Source: Kribbella pratensis
GTDB lineage: Bacteria > Actinomycetota > Actinomycetes > Propionibacteriales > Kribbellaceae
Length of the DNA stretch: 64,000 bases
NCBI RefSeq assembly: GCF_004366075.1
Contig: NZ_SODU01000004.1
Span: 372,001 to 436,000, forward strand
Direction of reading: 5' to 3'
Positions 42,308-51,167 of this stretch are shown here, piece by piece. The notes beneath the pieces are model-generated. The model was not told the DNA's origin and made no database searches. It saw nothing but the letters and a program-made list of their open reading frames with translations. Within the stretch, counting starts at the first letter, position 1. Every line of letters begins with the position of its first letter. The translations under genes were made by a program, and so were the position numbers.

Positions 42308-44677
42308 TCAGCTGTCCTCGCTGACCCCCAGCGCCGGCCGCGGCTCGCGGCCCGGCGGCTGTGGCGGCCGGGGCAGCAACGGCCGGCGCTTCTCCAGTGT
42401 CCGGACCACCGGCTGCTTCGCGGTGACCGTGAGCTCCTCGCCGGCGTGCCGGATCCTCATCGACGCGTCCGGCCCGTCGTGCACCGAGTACTTAACCGCC
42501 ACCGGATCGATCTCCACCTTCAGCCGGACGCCGCGCCACCGGATCGTGAAACTCAGCCCGGCCAGGCCGATCGGCAGCGCCGGATCGAAGGACAGGCCGC
42601 CGTTGTGCTCGCGCAACCCGCCGAAACCGGCCACCAGCGCGCTCCACGCGCCGCCGAGCGACGCCATGTGCAGCCCGTCTCCGGTGTTGTGGTGCAGGTT
42701 CCGCATGTCGATCAGCGCGGCCTCGTACGCGTAGTCGTAGGCCAGATCCAGATGCCCGACCTCGGCCGCCATCACGGCCTGCACGCACGCCGACAACGAC
42801 GAGTCGCGGACCGTCAGCCGCTCGTAGTAGTCGAAGTTGCGCGCCTTCTCCTCGGCGGTGAACGCGTCGCCGCACCAGTACGTCGCCAGCATCAGGTCGG
42901 CCTGTTTCACCACCTGGGTGCGGTACAGCTGGAAGTACGGCGCATGCAGCATCAGTGGATACCGGCCCTTGTAGGCATCGAAGTCCCACACCGCATACCC
43001 GGTGAAACCTTCGGACTGCGGGTGTACGCCGAGATCCGCGTCGTACGGCACGTACACGGCAGCCGCCGCGTCCCGCCAGCGGGCCTCTTCCTCGCTGTCG
43101 ACACCGAACTCCCGCGCCTTGACCGGAAACTTCGCCGCGGCCTCGGCCGCGGACCGCAGGTTGCGCGCTGCCATCAGGTTGGTGAAAACGTTGTCGTCGG
43201 CAACAGCGCTGTACTCGTCCGGACCTGTCACACCGGGCAGATGCCAACGGCCTTCGCGGTCGTGGTGGCCCAGCGACATCCACAACCGGGCGGTCTCGAC
43301 CAGCAGCTCCAACCCGACCTCGTCGAGGAAGTCGTCGTCGCCGGTGGCCCGGTAGTAGCGCATGACGGCTTCGGCGATGTCGGCGTTGATGTGGAACGCC
43401 GCCGTACCCGCGGGCCAGTAGCCGGAGCACTCCTGGCCGCGGATCGTCCGCCACGGGAACGCGGCGCCCTGGAAGCCCAGCTCCTCGGCCCGTTGCTTGG
43501 CCATCCGCAGCGTCGAATGTCGCCAGCGCAGCGCGTCTGCGGCCGCGTCCGGCATCGTGTAGGTCAGCACCGGCAGCACGAAGCCCTCGGTGTCCCAGAA
43601 CGTATGCCCGTCGTACCCGGCTCCGGTCAGCCCCTTCGAGGGGATCGCGCGCCGCTCGGCGCGCGCACCGGCCTGCAGGACGTGGAAGAGCGCGAACCGC
43701 ACCGCCTGCTGCAACTCCGGGTGTCCTTGCACCTCCACGTCGGCGCCGTCCCAGAAGTCGTCCAGGAATTCGGCCTGCTGCTTGGTCAACCCGTCCCAGC
43801 CGGAGAACCGGGCGCTCGCGAGCGCGGCCGCGACCTGGTCCCGGATCGCGGTCTCCGACCGCAGGCTTGACCAGCCGTAGGCCAGATACTTCACCACGCG
43901 CAGGCTCTCGCCCGGCTGCAGCTGGCAGATCACCGTGGTCCGCGCCCAGTCCTCGCGGACGTCCTGGTCCATCGCGTAGCGGGCCGACGTCTCCACCTCG
44001 TGCGACATCGCCGCGGCCATCAACTGCTGGCTCCGCGTCGTCCGGTGGATGAGGACGGTCCCGTGCTCGCCGCCGTCGTGGCTGACCGGCTTCAACGGGT
44101 TGTCCAGTACGGCGGCCACGCGCGGATCGTCGGACAGCTTCGGCTGCGCCTCGTTCGCGACCAGCTCGGACTGGATCACGAAGCGGGCGGGTTGGTCGAC
44201 GGGCTCCACGACGTACTCGATCGCGGCCACCGCGCGCTGGGTGAGCGACACCATGCGGCGGCTGCGGACCTTGACCCGCTTGCCGCCGGGTGACGTCCAG
44301 TCCACGTCGCGTTCGAGGATTCCGGTCCGGAAGTCCAGCGAGCGCTCGTGTTTCGACAGATAGCCGTAGCGCACGTCGAACGGCGAGTCGTCGACGAGCA
44401 GCCGGATCAGCTTGCCGTTGGTGACGTCGACCAAGGTCTGCCCGGACTCCGGGTAGCCGTAGCCGGCCTCGGCGTACGGGAGCGGACGCTGCTCGTAGAA
44501 CGAGTTCAGGTAGGTGCCGGGAATCGCGTACGGCTCGCCCTCGTCGAGGTTGCCGCGCAGTCCGATGTGGCCGTTCGACAGTGCGAACAGGGACTCCGCC
44601 TGGGCCAGCTTGTCCATGGCGAGCCGTGTCTCCCGCAGCCGCCACGGCTCGATCGGGTGGTGGCCTCGGTCGATCAT
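42308..44677 (-). CDS. GH65 disaccharide phosphorylase
   Basis: 789 residues. Phosphorolyses an alpha-glucosyl disaccharide (trehalose, maltose, kojibiose or nigerose) to beta-glucose 1-phosphate and glucose. N-terminal super-sandwich (ESLFALSNGHIGLRGNLDEG at 29-48), (alpha/alpha)6 barrel with GYDGHTFWDTEGFVLPVL (354-371) and catalytic acid Glu488 in PGVTGPDEYS; phosphate-site region LHHNTGDGLHMASLGGAW. C-terminal Pro/Arg tail of about 30 residues is extra. It overlaps the upstream mutase gene by four bases, which feeds its product into glycolysis. Substrate not decidable by eye. Confidence 0.93.
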   Translation of the reverse strand: MIDRGHHPIEPWRLRETRLAMDKLAQAESLFALSNGHIGLRGNLDEGEPYAIPGTYLNSFYEQRPLPYAEAGYGYPESGQTLVDVTNGKLIRLLVDDSPFDVRYGYLSKHERSLDFRTGILERDVDWTSPGGKRVKVRSRRMVSLTQRAVAAIEYVVEPVDQPARFVIQSELVANEAQPKLSDDPRVAAVLDNPLKPVSHDGGEHGTVLIHRTTRSQQLMAAAMSHEVETSARYAMDQDVREDWARTTVICQLQPGESLRVVKYLAYGWSSLRSETAIRDQVAAALASARFSGWDGLTKQQAEFLDDFWDGADVEVQGHPELQQAVRFALFHVLQAGARAERRAIPSKGLTGAGYDGHTFWDTEGFVLPVLTYTMPDAAADALRWRHSTLRMAKQRAEELGFQGAAFPWRTIRGQECSGYWPAGTAAFHINADIAEAVMRYYRATGDDDFLDEVGLELLVETARLWMSLGHHDREGRWHLPGVTGPDEYSAVADDNVFTNLMAARNLRSAAEAAAKFPVKAREFGVDSEEEARWRDAAAAVYVPYDADLGVHPQSEGFTGYAVWDFDAYKGRYPLMLHAPYFQLYRTQVVKQADLMLATYWCGDAFTAEEKARNFDYYERLTVRDSSLSACVQAVMAAEVGHLDLAYDYAYEAALIDMRNLHHNTGDGLHMASLGGAWSALVAGFGGLREHNGGLSFDPALPIGLAGLSFTIRWRGVRLKVEIDPVAVKYSVHDGPDASMRIRHAGEELTVTAKQPVVRTLEKRRPLLPRPPQPPGREPRPALGVSEDS

Positions 44678-45429
44678 TTGTTCTCCACATCTGCTGGCAA
44701 CAGTTCAGCCAGGTCGCGGACCACCACGTCGGCGCCGTGCGACTTCAGGTCGGCCGCCTGGCCGACGCGGTCTACTCCGATGACATGCCCGAAATGGCCT
44801 GAACGGCCGGCGGACACGCCGGCGAGTGCGTCTTCGTAGACGGCCGCCGCCGACGGCTCGAGGCCGAAGCCCTTGGCCGCGGCGAGGAACGTGTCCGGCG
44901 CCGGCTTTCCTTTCAGGCCCTCGGTCCGGATCGTCACGCCGTCGACGATCTGCTCGACGTACTGCGCGAGACCGGTGACTTCGAGTACCTCGCGGGTGTT
45001 GGCGCTCGAGGACACCACGGCCCGGCGGAGCCCGGCTTTCTCCGCGGCCTGCAGGTACCGCCGGGAGCCCTCGAACACGTGCACGCCCTCGGTCCGGATC
45101 CGTCGCTGCACGGCCTGATTCTTCCGGTTGCCGAGGCCGTTCACGGTCATCGCGGACGGTGGATCGTCGGCGGTCCCCTCCGGCAGCGTGATGCCGCGCG
45201 CGGTGAGGAAGTCCCGGACGCCGTTGGCCCGCGGCTTGCCGTCGACGTACGCGTCGTACTCCGCGCGCGCGTCGAACGGCTGGAAGGCGATCCCGTGCTG
45301 CGCCGCATAGTCGCGAAGGAACTCGTCGAACATCTCTTTCCACGCAGCGGCGTGAACGGCAGCGGTATCGGTGAGCACACCGTCCAGGTCGAACAAACAG
45401 GCCTGGATCCCCGTAGGTAGTCCCAGCAT
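44674..45429 (-). CDS. pgmB: Beta-phosphoglucomutase (HAD family)
   Basis: 251 residues. HAD motifs: CLFDLDGVLTDT (nucleophile Asp plus acid/base Asp), SSSAN, KGKPAPDTFL and YEDALAGVSAGRSG. The cap with DGKPRANGVRDFLTARGI matches the actinobacterial mutase type, some of which are fused to GH65 enzymes; here they are separate but overlap by four bases. Converts beta-glucose 1-phosphate made by the phosphorylase to glucose 6-phosphate. Start at ATG 45429 rather than GTG 45438, with GGGAAG close by. Confidence 0.92.
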   Translation of the reverse strand: MLGLPTGIQACLFDLDGVLTDTAAVHAAAWKEMFDEFLRDYAAQHGIAFQPFDARAEYDAYVDGKPRANGVRDFLTARGITLPEGTADDPPSAMTVNGLGNRKNQAVQRRIRTEGVHVFEGSRRYLQAAEKAGLRRAVVSSSANTREVLEVTGLAQYVEQIVDGVTIRTEGLKGKPAPDTFLAAAKGFGLEPSAAAVYEDALAGVSAGRSGHFGHVIGVDRVGQAADLKSHGADVVVRDLAELLPADVENK

Positions 45430-45449
45430 GCTTCCCACAGTAGCGGCCG

Positions 45450-46400
45450 CTAGGGCGTCAACCGGTCAGGTAGGCCGAAGGCGGGGAAGCGGGAGTAGCC
45501 GAAGGTCATGATCTCGGCGATCTTGCCGTCGTGCACGCGCAGTACGTCCAGCTTGAACGCCCGCCACACGGTGTCCCCCGGGCGCAGCAGGTACGACGCT
45601 GCCGCGGGCAACCGGTTCGCCGAGGTCGGCACCAGCCGCCACTCGCCGTCGCGGTTCGGCCCGAGTCCACGTTCGAACAGCGGAAGGCATGCGGTGAGGC
45701 CGTCGAAGGACAACCGGTCGGGCGGCATCGAGATCCGCAGGTCCTCGGCCGCGATCGCTATCGCCGCAGCCGCGTCACACCGCTGGTGCGCGTCGATGAA
45801 CCGCGCCAGCACCTCTCGCTCCTCAGCTGTCGGCTGCGGCGCACTCCAGTCGCTCCGACGTACCGGCAAGCGCTGCTGCATCGTCACCCGGGCACGCTGG
45901 AGTGCACTGTTCGCCGCGGCAACGCTGGTGTCCAACAGCCCGGCAGTCTCCGCGGCCGACCAGCCGAGTACGTCGCGGGCGATCAGAGTGGCCCGCTGTC
46001 GAGGAGGCAACGCCTGAAGCGCGATCAGGAACGTCAGCTCGATCGTCTCCCGGTCCACGGCGACCATGTCGGGCCGATCGTCGGACGGGGCGATCTCGTC
46101 GAGCAACCGGTCCGGGTAGGGCTGCAGCCACACCAGGTCTCGCGCGGTCGGCCGCCGTACGACGTCCAGGCAGATGTTGGTCGCGATCTTGTAGAGCCAA
46201 GCCCGGAAGTACGTGCGCCCGTCGTACGAGTCGCGGGCGCGCCAAGCGCGCAAGAGCGTGTCCTGCACCGCGTCCTCGGCCTCGTCGTACGACCCGAGCA
46301 TCCGGTAGCAGTGCACATGAAGCTCCCGCCGGTACCGCCCGGCCAGGGCGGCGAACGCGGACTCATCACCCGCGAACGCCGCCTCCTCCAGAGTTGTCAC
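45450..46400 (-). CDS. ECF sigma factor with SnoaL-like C-terminal domain
   Basis: 316 residues. Region 2 at about 12-80 (YRRELHVHCYRMLGSYDEAEDAVQDTLLRAW), region 4 at about 130-185 (LPPRQRATLIARDVLGWSAAETAGLL), then a SnoaL/NTF2-like domain from about 195 to the end. Such sigma factors have no separate anti-sigma; the extra domain regulates activity. It overlaps the VOC gene upstream (ATGA), and SigG-type sigma factors are associated with glyoxalase-like genes, so methylglyoxal or DNA stress is a guess. Only 20 bases separate its stop from the mutase start. Confidence 0.9.
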   Translation of the reverse strand: MTTLEEAAFAGDESAFAALAGRYRRELHVHCYRMLGSYDEAEDAVQDTLLRAWRARDSYDGRTYFRAWLYKIATNICLDVVRRPTARDLVWLQPYPDRLLDEIAPSDDRPDMVAVDRETIELTFLIALQALPPRQRATLIARDVLGWSAAETAGLLDTSVAAANSALQRARVTMQQRLPVRRSDWSAPQPTAEEREVLARFIDAHQRCDAAAAIAIAAEDLRISMPPDRLSFDGLTACLPLFERGLGPNRDGEWRLVPTSANRLPAAASYLLRPGDTVWRAFKLDVLRVHDGKIAEIMTFGYSRFPAFGLPDRLTP

Positions 46401-46810
46401 GGCTGGTGTCCTACCTCCTGGACGGTCCAGCCGTTGCCGTCCGGGTCCTCGAAGGACAGGAAGGTCTCGTAGTCAGCGCGATTCGGCGAGAGCCCGGGCT
46501 GCTTCCCCGAGGCGCCGAAGTGGAACGGTTCGCTCACGTCGACGCCCCGCTCGACCAGCTCGGCCCGCGCCGCCTCGATGTCGGTCACCACCAGGTGCGT
46601 GCCCTGGTAGCTGCCCGGTGTCGCCGAGGTCACCCCGACGCCGATGGTGATCGAGCACGCCGACCCGGGCGGGGTGAGCTGCACGACCCGGAACGAGTCG
46701 CCCACCCGATGGTCGACGTCCTCGGCGAACCCGAGCTGGTCGGTGTAGAACTTCTTCGCCCGGTCCACGTCCGACACCGGCACGATCACGAGCTCGAGTT
46801 TCCAGTCCAT
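46397..46810 (-). CDS. VOC-family (glyoxalase/bleomycin resistance-like) protein
   Basis: 137 residues, one VOC module pair: KLELVIVPVSDVDRAKKFYTDQLGF at the N-terminus and FLSFEDPDGNGWTVQEV at the C-terminus, with metal-ligand type residues in each half. Possible glyoxalase, dioxygenase or binding protein. Overlaps the sigma-factor gene, so both are one unit; it may be both partner and target of that factor. Upstream is the inverted repeat at 46831-46850. Confidence 0.88.
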   Translation of the reverse strand: MDWKLELVIVPVSDVDRAKKFYTDQLGFAEDVDHRVGDSFRVVQLTPPGSACSITIGVGVTSATPGSYQGTHLVVTDIEAARAELVERGVDVSEPFHFGASGKQPGLSPNRADYETFLSFEDPDGNGWTVQEVGHQP

Positions 46811-46830
46811 TGCGGCCTCCCGCGGTCACG

Positions 46831-46850
46831 GTCGGTCCAGTCTGACCGAC
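46831..46850. promoter_or_regulatory. Inverted repeat before the VOC/sigma operon
   Basis: GTCGGTC (46831-46837) and GACCGAC (46844-46850), six bases between, 21 bases before the VOC start. Could be an operator or part of a hairpin in the leader. Confidence 0.35.
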
Positions 46851-46873
46851 ATCGATGACCGTGTAACGCCGCC

Positions 46874-46896
46874 CGGACCGAAAACTCATCGGTCCG
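46874..46896 (-). terminator. Hairpin terminator after the CE7 esterase gene
   Basis: CGGACCGA (46874-46881) and TCGGTCCG (46889-46896) form an eight-pair stem with a seven-base loop, seven bases beyond the esterase stop codon. This separates the esterase from the downstream VOC operon. Confidence 0.6.
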
Positions 46897-46903
46897 CCGA
46901 TGA

Positions 46904-47905
46904 CTATTTTCCGGCGGCCTCGAAGATCCCGGCGAACCAGTCGAGCTGCGCGAGCTGCTGGTACGTCTGCCCGCCCTCGTGGTTGTTGTAGTGGTAGACC
47001 TCGATCTGCTTGTCCGCACTGCCCCAGTGGTTGTACGCCGCAAAGACCGTCGACGGCGGGCAGGTGGCGTCCATCAGCGCGACCGAGAACAGCGCCGGCA
47101 CCGTGGCCAGCCGGCCGAGGTTGACGCCGTCGAAGTAGCTGAGGGTGTTCAGCGCCGCGTCGACGTCGTGCCGGAATCCCTTCAGGTACCGCGTGATCTC
47201 GCCGTACGGGTCCTTGTCGGTGATCTGCAGCGCCCGCTGGAAGTGGCACAGGAACGGTACGTCGGGAGCACAGCCGAGCAGCTCGATCCCCGCGATCGGC
47301 GCGAGGCCGGCCGCGGCGATCGAAATGCCGCCGCCCTGGCTACCGCCGCTGACGATCACTTTGCCCGGGTCCACGAACGGCGACGTCCGCGCCGCCTCGA
47401 TGGCCCGCACCGCGTCGATGTACACGCGGCGGTAGTAGTACGTCTCGGGGTCGGTGATCCCCGCCGTCATGAACCCGGGCGTGTGGTTCAGACCGGCGTA
47501 CGGCGTGTCGTCCGGCGTACCGTCGGGGCCGCCGGAGCTGTAGCCCTGGCCGCGGGTGTCCATCACGAAGTGGGCGTAGCCGGCCTGCGCCCACAGCGTG
47601 GTCGCGTGCGGGAAGCCGCGGCCACCGGAGTACCCGTGGTACTGCACCACGGTCGGCAGCGGGCCGTCGGTGCCGGCCGGAACGTGCAGCCAGCCCTTCA
47701 CGGGCGAGCCGCCGAAGCCGGCGTACGTGACGTCGTAGGTGTCGATCACCGCGAGCTTGTTGTCGATCGGGGTGAACGTGGCGGACAGGTCGTCGGTGCG
47801 CGCCTTCTCGATGGACCGGCGCCAGAAGTCGACCAGGTCGGCGGGAGCGGCCACCTCGGGCCGGTACTCGCGGAGCTCGTCGAGGGAAAGGTCGAACATG
47901 GCCAT
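46904..47905 (-). CDS. CE7 acetyl xylan esterase / cephalosporin deacetylase-like
   Basis: 333 residues, alpha/beta hydrolase. Nucleophile Ser189 in SGGSQGGG, the CE7 signature RGQGYSSGG (118-126) and the catalytic His in NHEGG near the C-terminus, with VALMDATCPPST supplying the Asp. No signal peptide, so it acts inside the cell, removing acetyl groups from imported xylo- or xylogluco-oligosaccharides. ATG 47905 has TAGGTT eight bases upstream, suggesting an almost leaderless message; ATG 47899 is the alternative. Divergent from the sulfatase gene. Confidence 0.93.
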   Translation of the reverse strand: MAMFDLSLDELREYRPEVAAPADLVDFWRRSIEKARTDDLSATFTPIDNKLAVIDTYDVTYAGFGGSPVKGWLHVPAGTDGPLPTVVQYHGYSGGRGFPHATTLWAQAGYAHFVMDTRGQGYSSGGPDGTPDDTPYAGLNHTPGFMTAGITDPETYYYRRVYIDAVRAIEAARTSPFVDPGKVIVSGGSQGGGISIAAAGLAPIAGIELLGCAPDVPFLCHFQRALQITDKDPYGEITRYLKGFRHDVDAALNTLSYFDGVNLGRLATVPALFSVALMDATCPPSTVFAAYNHWGSADKQIEVYHYNNHEGGQTYQQLAQLDWFAGIFEAAGK

Positions 47906-47972
47906 AAGCGCCAAACCTACGCCCACCAAGCATCCGGCGGAAAGCGATGTCCAAAACCGGCCGCGGGTGATT

Positions 47973-47978
47973 TAGGGT
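47973..47978 (+). promoter_or_regulatory. -10 element TAGGGT before the sulfatase gene
   Basis: TAGGGT lies exactly six bases before ATG 47985, with no ribosome site, consistent with a leaderless transcript. Confidence 0.45.
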
Positions 47979-47984
47979 GAAACG

Positions 47985-49496
47985 ATGTCTGCTTCGAGCT
48001 CCGGTCCCAACATCGTCTTCGTCATGTCCGACGACCATGCCGCTCATGCGATCTCGGCGTACGGGAGCAAGATCAACAGCACGCCGCACCTGGACCGGCT
48101 GGCGCAGGACGGGGTGCGGATGGACGCGACGTACTGCACGAACTCGATCTGTTCGCCGTCGCGGGCGTCGATCCTGACCGGGACGTACAGCCACGTGAAC
48201 GGGGTCGCGTCGATCTTCACCGAGATCGACTACCGCGTGCCGACGTTCGCCGAGGTGCTGAAGGAGGCCGGCTACCAGACCGCGCTGTTCGGCAAGTGGC
48301 ACCTGGGTGAGCGACCGGAGTCCGCGCCACGGCACTTCGACGCGTGGCGCGTGTTCCCCGGGCAAGGTGAGTACGTCGACCCGCTGATGCTCGGACCGGA
48401 CGGTGCCTCGTCGGTCCCTGGATACGCGACAGACATCGTGACTGACCAGAGCATCGACTGGATCCGGCAGCGGGACCCGGACCGGCCGTTCCTGCTGCTG
48501 GTGCACCACAAGGCACCGCACCGGCCTTGGGTACCGGACGAGAAGCACAAGCACCTCTACCCGGTCGGTTCGATCCCGGAGCCGAGCACACTGTTCGACG
48601 ACCACAGCACGCGGAGTCAGGCGGTCCGTGGCGTCCGCATGTCCGTTGCGGACGACCTGGGAGCGGACGAGCTCGGTGAGGAGCTGCCGGACGAGCTACG
48701 CGGCCCGGAGAACCGGGAGGCGCGGATGCGGTGGAAGTACCAGCGCTACCTGCGCGACTACCTGCAGTGCGTCCAGAGCATCGACGACAACGTCGGGCGG
48801 CTCCTCGACGTACTGGACGAGGAGGGGGTCAGCGACAACACCGTTGTCGTCTACACGTCCGACCAGGGGTTCTTCCTCGGCGATCACGGGTGGTTCGACA
48901 AGCGGCTCATGTTCGACGAGTCGCTGCAGATGCCGATGATGATCCGCTGGCCGTCGGTGATCCCGGCCGGCAGCACCTGTGACGCGATGGTCACCAACGT
49001 CGACTTCGCGGCGACGTTCCTCGACATGGCCGGCGCGCCGGCGCTGCCCACTTCGCAGGGCCGGAGCTTCCTGCCGGTACTGCGTGGTGAAGAGGTCCCG
49101 GACTGGCCGGAAGCCGTGTACTACCGGTACTGGGAGCACGATGACCCGATCCACCACGCTCCCGCGCACTACGGCGTACGGACGAAGGAGTTCAAGCTCA
49201 TCCACTACTACGGCGCCGGTCTCGGCGTACCGGGGTCGTCGGAGCGACTCTTCGAGTCCGAGTGGGAGCTGTACGACCTGCGCAAAGACCCGCAGGAGCT
49301 GGTCAACGTCGCCGACGACCCGGCGTACGCCGACACACGCGCTGCCCTGACCGCCCAGCTAGCCGAGCTACAAGCCCACTACGAGGACCTCCCCTACGAA
49401 GGCCCGTCAACACCCGCGCCAACCTGGTCATGGGCAGACGAGAAGTCCCTCCGCCAGGTAGCCGAGTACACCAAGCGCCTGTCCCAGGAGGCGTAG
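47985..49496 (+). CDS. Type I sulfatase (arylsulfatase family)
   Basis: 503 residues, cytoplasmic by lack of a signal peptide. The formylglycine site is CSPSRASILTG with Cys56, a Cys-type enzyme needing the formylglycine-generating enzyme (not in this window). Metal-binding VFVMSDDHAA at 11-20, GKWHLGE at about 103 and YTSDQGFFLGDHGW near 290 complete the active site. Removes sulfate from a carbohydrate or other ester; close relatives act on sulfated glycans or choline sulfate, not decidable here. Probably leaderless. The MOSC gene follows after 24 bases. Confidence 0.92.
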   Translation: MSASSSGPNIVFVMSDDHAAHAISAYGSKINSTPHLDRLAQDGVRMDATYCTNSICSPSRASILTGTYSHVNGVASIFTEIDYRVPTFAEVLKEAGYQTALFGKWHLGERPESAPRHFDAWRVFPGQGEYVDPLMLGPDGASSVPGYATDIVTDQSIDWIRQRDPDRPFLLLVHHKAPHRPWVPDEKHKHLYPVGSIPEPSTLFDDHSTRSQAVRGVRMSVADDLGADELGEELPDELRGPENREARMRWKYQRYLRDYLQCVQSIDDNVGRLLDVLDEEGVSDNTVVVYTSDQGFFLGDHGWFDKRLMFDESLQMPMMIRWPSVIPAGSTCDAMVTNVDFAATFLDMAGAPALPTSQGRSFLPVLRGEEVPDWPEAVYYRYWEHDDPIHHAPAHYGVRTKEFKLIHYYGAGLGVPGSSERLFESEWELYDLRKDPQELVNVADDPAYADTRAALTAQLAELQAHYEDLPYEGPSTPAPTWSWADEKSLRQVAEYTKRLSQEA

Positions 49497-49520
49497 CTTA
49501 GGACCGTGGAGGGGGTCCGG

Positions 49521-51158
49521 ATGAGTGAAGCGACTGTGTTGTCGGTGAATGTCGGACTGCCGAAGAACGTCGAGTGGAACGGGAAGACCGTCTACACCGG
49601 CGTGTGGAAGCAGCCGGTCGACGGGCCGGTGACGGTCCGGCGGCTGAACCTGGCCGGCGACGGCCAGGGCGACACGGCCGGCCACGGTGGTGAGCAGCGC
49701 GCGGTGCTCGTGTACCAGCTCGATTCCTACCGCTACTGGGAGAAGTACTTCGGTCGAGACGACTTCGGCTACGGGCAGTTCGGCGAGAACCTGACGGTCG
49801 ATGGACTGCCCGACGACGAGGTCTGCATCGGGGACCGGTACCGGATCGGCAGCGTCGAACTGGAGGTCACTCAGCCGCGCGTCACCTGTTACCGGGTAGG
49901 CCTGCGGATGGGTGAGCCGGAGCTGCCCGCGCTCCTCGTCAGCCATCATCGGCCGGGCTTCTACTGCCGGGTGATCACGGAAGGCGAGATCTCGGCCGGT
50001 GATTCGATCGTCAGGACGGCGACCGGCCCTGGTGCGTTGAGCGTGTCGGACACCGACGCGCTGCTCTATCTGCCCGACCGGGACCAGGAGAAGCTGCGGC
50101 TCGCCGTACAGATCCCCGCGATGAGTCCCGGCTGGCAGGGGTCGTTCCGCGACCTGCTGGAGGAGGCTGACGCGCCCAAGCCAGCCTGGAACGGCTTTCG
50201 GCCGCTGCGGGTGACAGATGTCGTCGCCGAGACCAGCGACGTGTTCTCGGTGCACCTCGCGGCAGCTGACGGTGGTGAGCTGCCTGCGACTCGGGCCGGT
50301 CAGTACCTCACGTTTCGGTTGCCAGGTGGGGTGCGCAGCTACTCGCTCTCCACCTCCCGCGGCTATCGCGTCAGCGTCAAGCGCGAACCTCATGGTCTTG
50401 GGAGTGAATACCTCACGCAGCTGACACCCAGCAGTCTGCTGGAAGTCGCAGCACCACGTGGTGAGTTCGTCCTCGATGACCGGACCGAGCCGGTGCTGCT
50501 CATCTCAGCGGGCATCGGCGTGACGCCTGTGCTCGCGATGCTCCACAGCCTTGCCGGTAGTTCCCGTGAGGTCTGGTGGATCCACGCGGCCCGCGGGCCG
50601 GGCGAGCACGCGTTCGCGGCCGAGGCACATGAGTTGCTCGCCCGGCTTCCTAGCGCCCACGAGCACGTGTATTACAGCTCGGTCGACGGCCGGCTGACCA
50701 AGGACAAGCTGGCCGGACTGGCGCTGCCGACCGACGCGACGGCGTACGTCTGCGGGCCGGAATCGTTCATGGCGGACATGCGGGAGGCGCTGAACGCGCT
50801 GGGGGTGACGCGTATCCGGACGGAGCTGTTCGGAGCGTTGGCGTCGCTGAACCCAGGTGTGGTCGGGCAGACGAGCAGACCGCCGCACCAACCAGATGTA
50901 CTCGGCACAGGATCACTGGTCACGTTCGCCCGCAGCGGTATCTCTACACCCATGCAAGACGGCAGTCTGCTCGAGCTGGCCGAGGCCTGCGACGTACCGG
51001 CCCGGTGGAGCTGCCGCACCGGCGTCTGCCACAACTGCATCACCCCACTGCTCTCAGGCGACCTGACCTACTCCCCCACCCCGCTAGAACCTCCCCCGGC
51101 GGGACAGGCCCTGATCTGCTGCTCCCGCCCGACAACCGACCTCATCCTGGACATGTGA
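49521..51158 (+). CDS. MOSC domain - ferredoxin reductase - [2Fe-2S] ferredoxin fusion
   Basis: 545 residues in three modules. About 1-165: YiiM-type MOSC domain with the molybdenum-ligand candidate Cys123 in VTQPRVTCYRVG. About 230-440: flavin/NAD reductase with RSYSLSTS, GLGSEYL, LISAGIGVTPVLAML and YVCGPESFM. About 465-545: plant-type ferredoxin with CDVPARWSCRTGVCHNC and the last Cys in LICCS. A self-contained molybdoenzyme chain, likely reducing N-hydroxylated bases or similar compounds from NAD(P)H, as shown for MOSC proteins YcbX and YiiM. ATG 49521 follows GGAGGGGG. Confidence 0.9.
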   Translation: MSEATVLSVNVGLPKNVEWNGKTVYTGVWKQPVDGPVTVRRLNLAGDGQGDTAGHGGEQRAVLVYQLDSYRYWEKYFGRDDFGYGQFGENLTVDGLPDDEVCIGDRYRIGSVELEVTQPRVTCYRVGLRMGEPELPALLVSHHRPGFYCRVITEGEISAGDSIVRTATGPGALSVSDTDALLYLPDRDQEKLRLAVQIPAMSPGWQGSFRDLLEEADAPKPAWNGFRPLRVTDVVAETSDVFSVHLAAADGGELPATRAGQYLTFRLPGGVRSYSLSTSRGYRVSVKREPHGLGSEYLTQLTPSSLLEVAAPRGEFVLDDRTEPVLLISAGIGVTPVLAMLHSLAGSSREVWWIHAARGPGEHAFAAEAHELLARLPSAHEHVYYSSVDGRLTKDKLAGLALPTDATAYVCGPESFMADMREALNALGVTRIRTELFGALASLNPGVVGQTSRPPHQPDVLGTGSLVTFARSGISTPMQDGSLLELAEACDVPARWSCRTGVCHNCITPLLSGDLTYSPTPLEPPPAGQALICCSRPTTDLILDM

Positions 51159-51167
51159 TCCGCCGGG

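Noticed and set aside
45441..45452. 12-base palindrome TAGCGGCCGCTA as an operator
   Set aside because: It overlaps the stop codon of the sigma-factor gene, is built around a simple GCGGCCGC and occurs once; chance is likely at this GC content.
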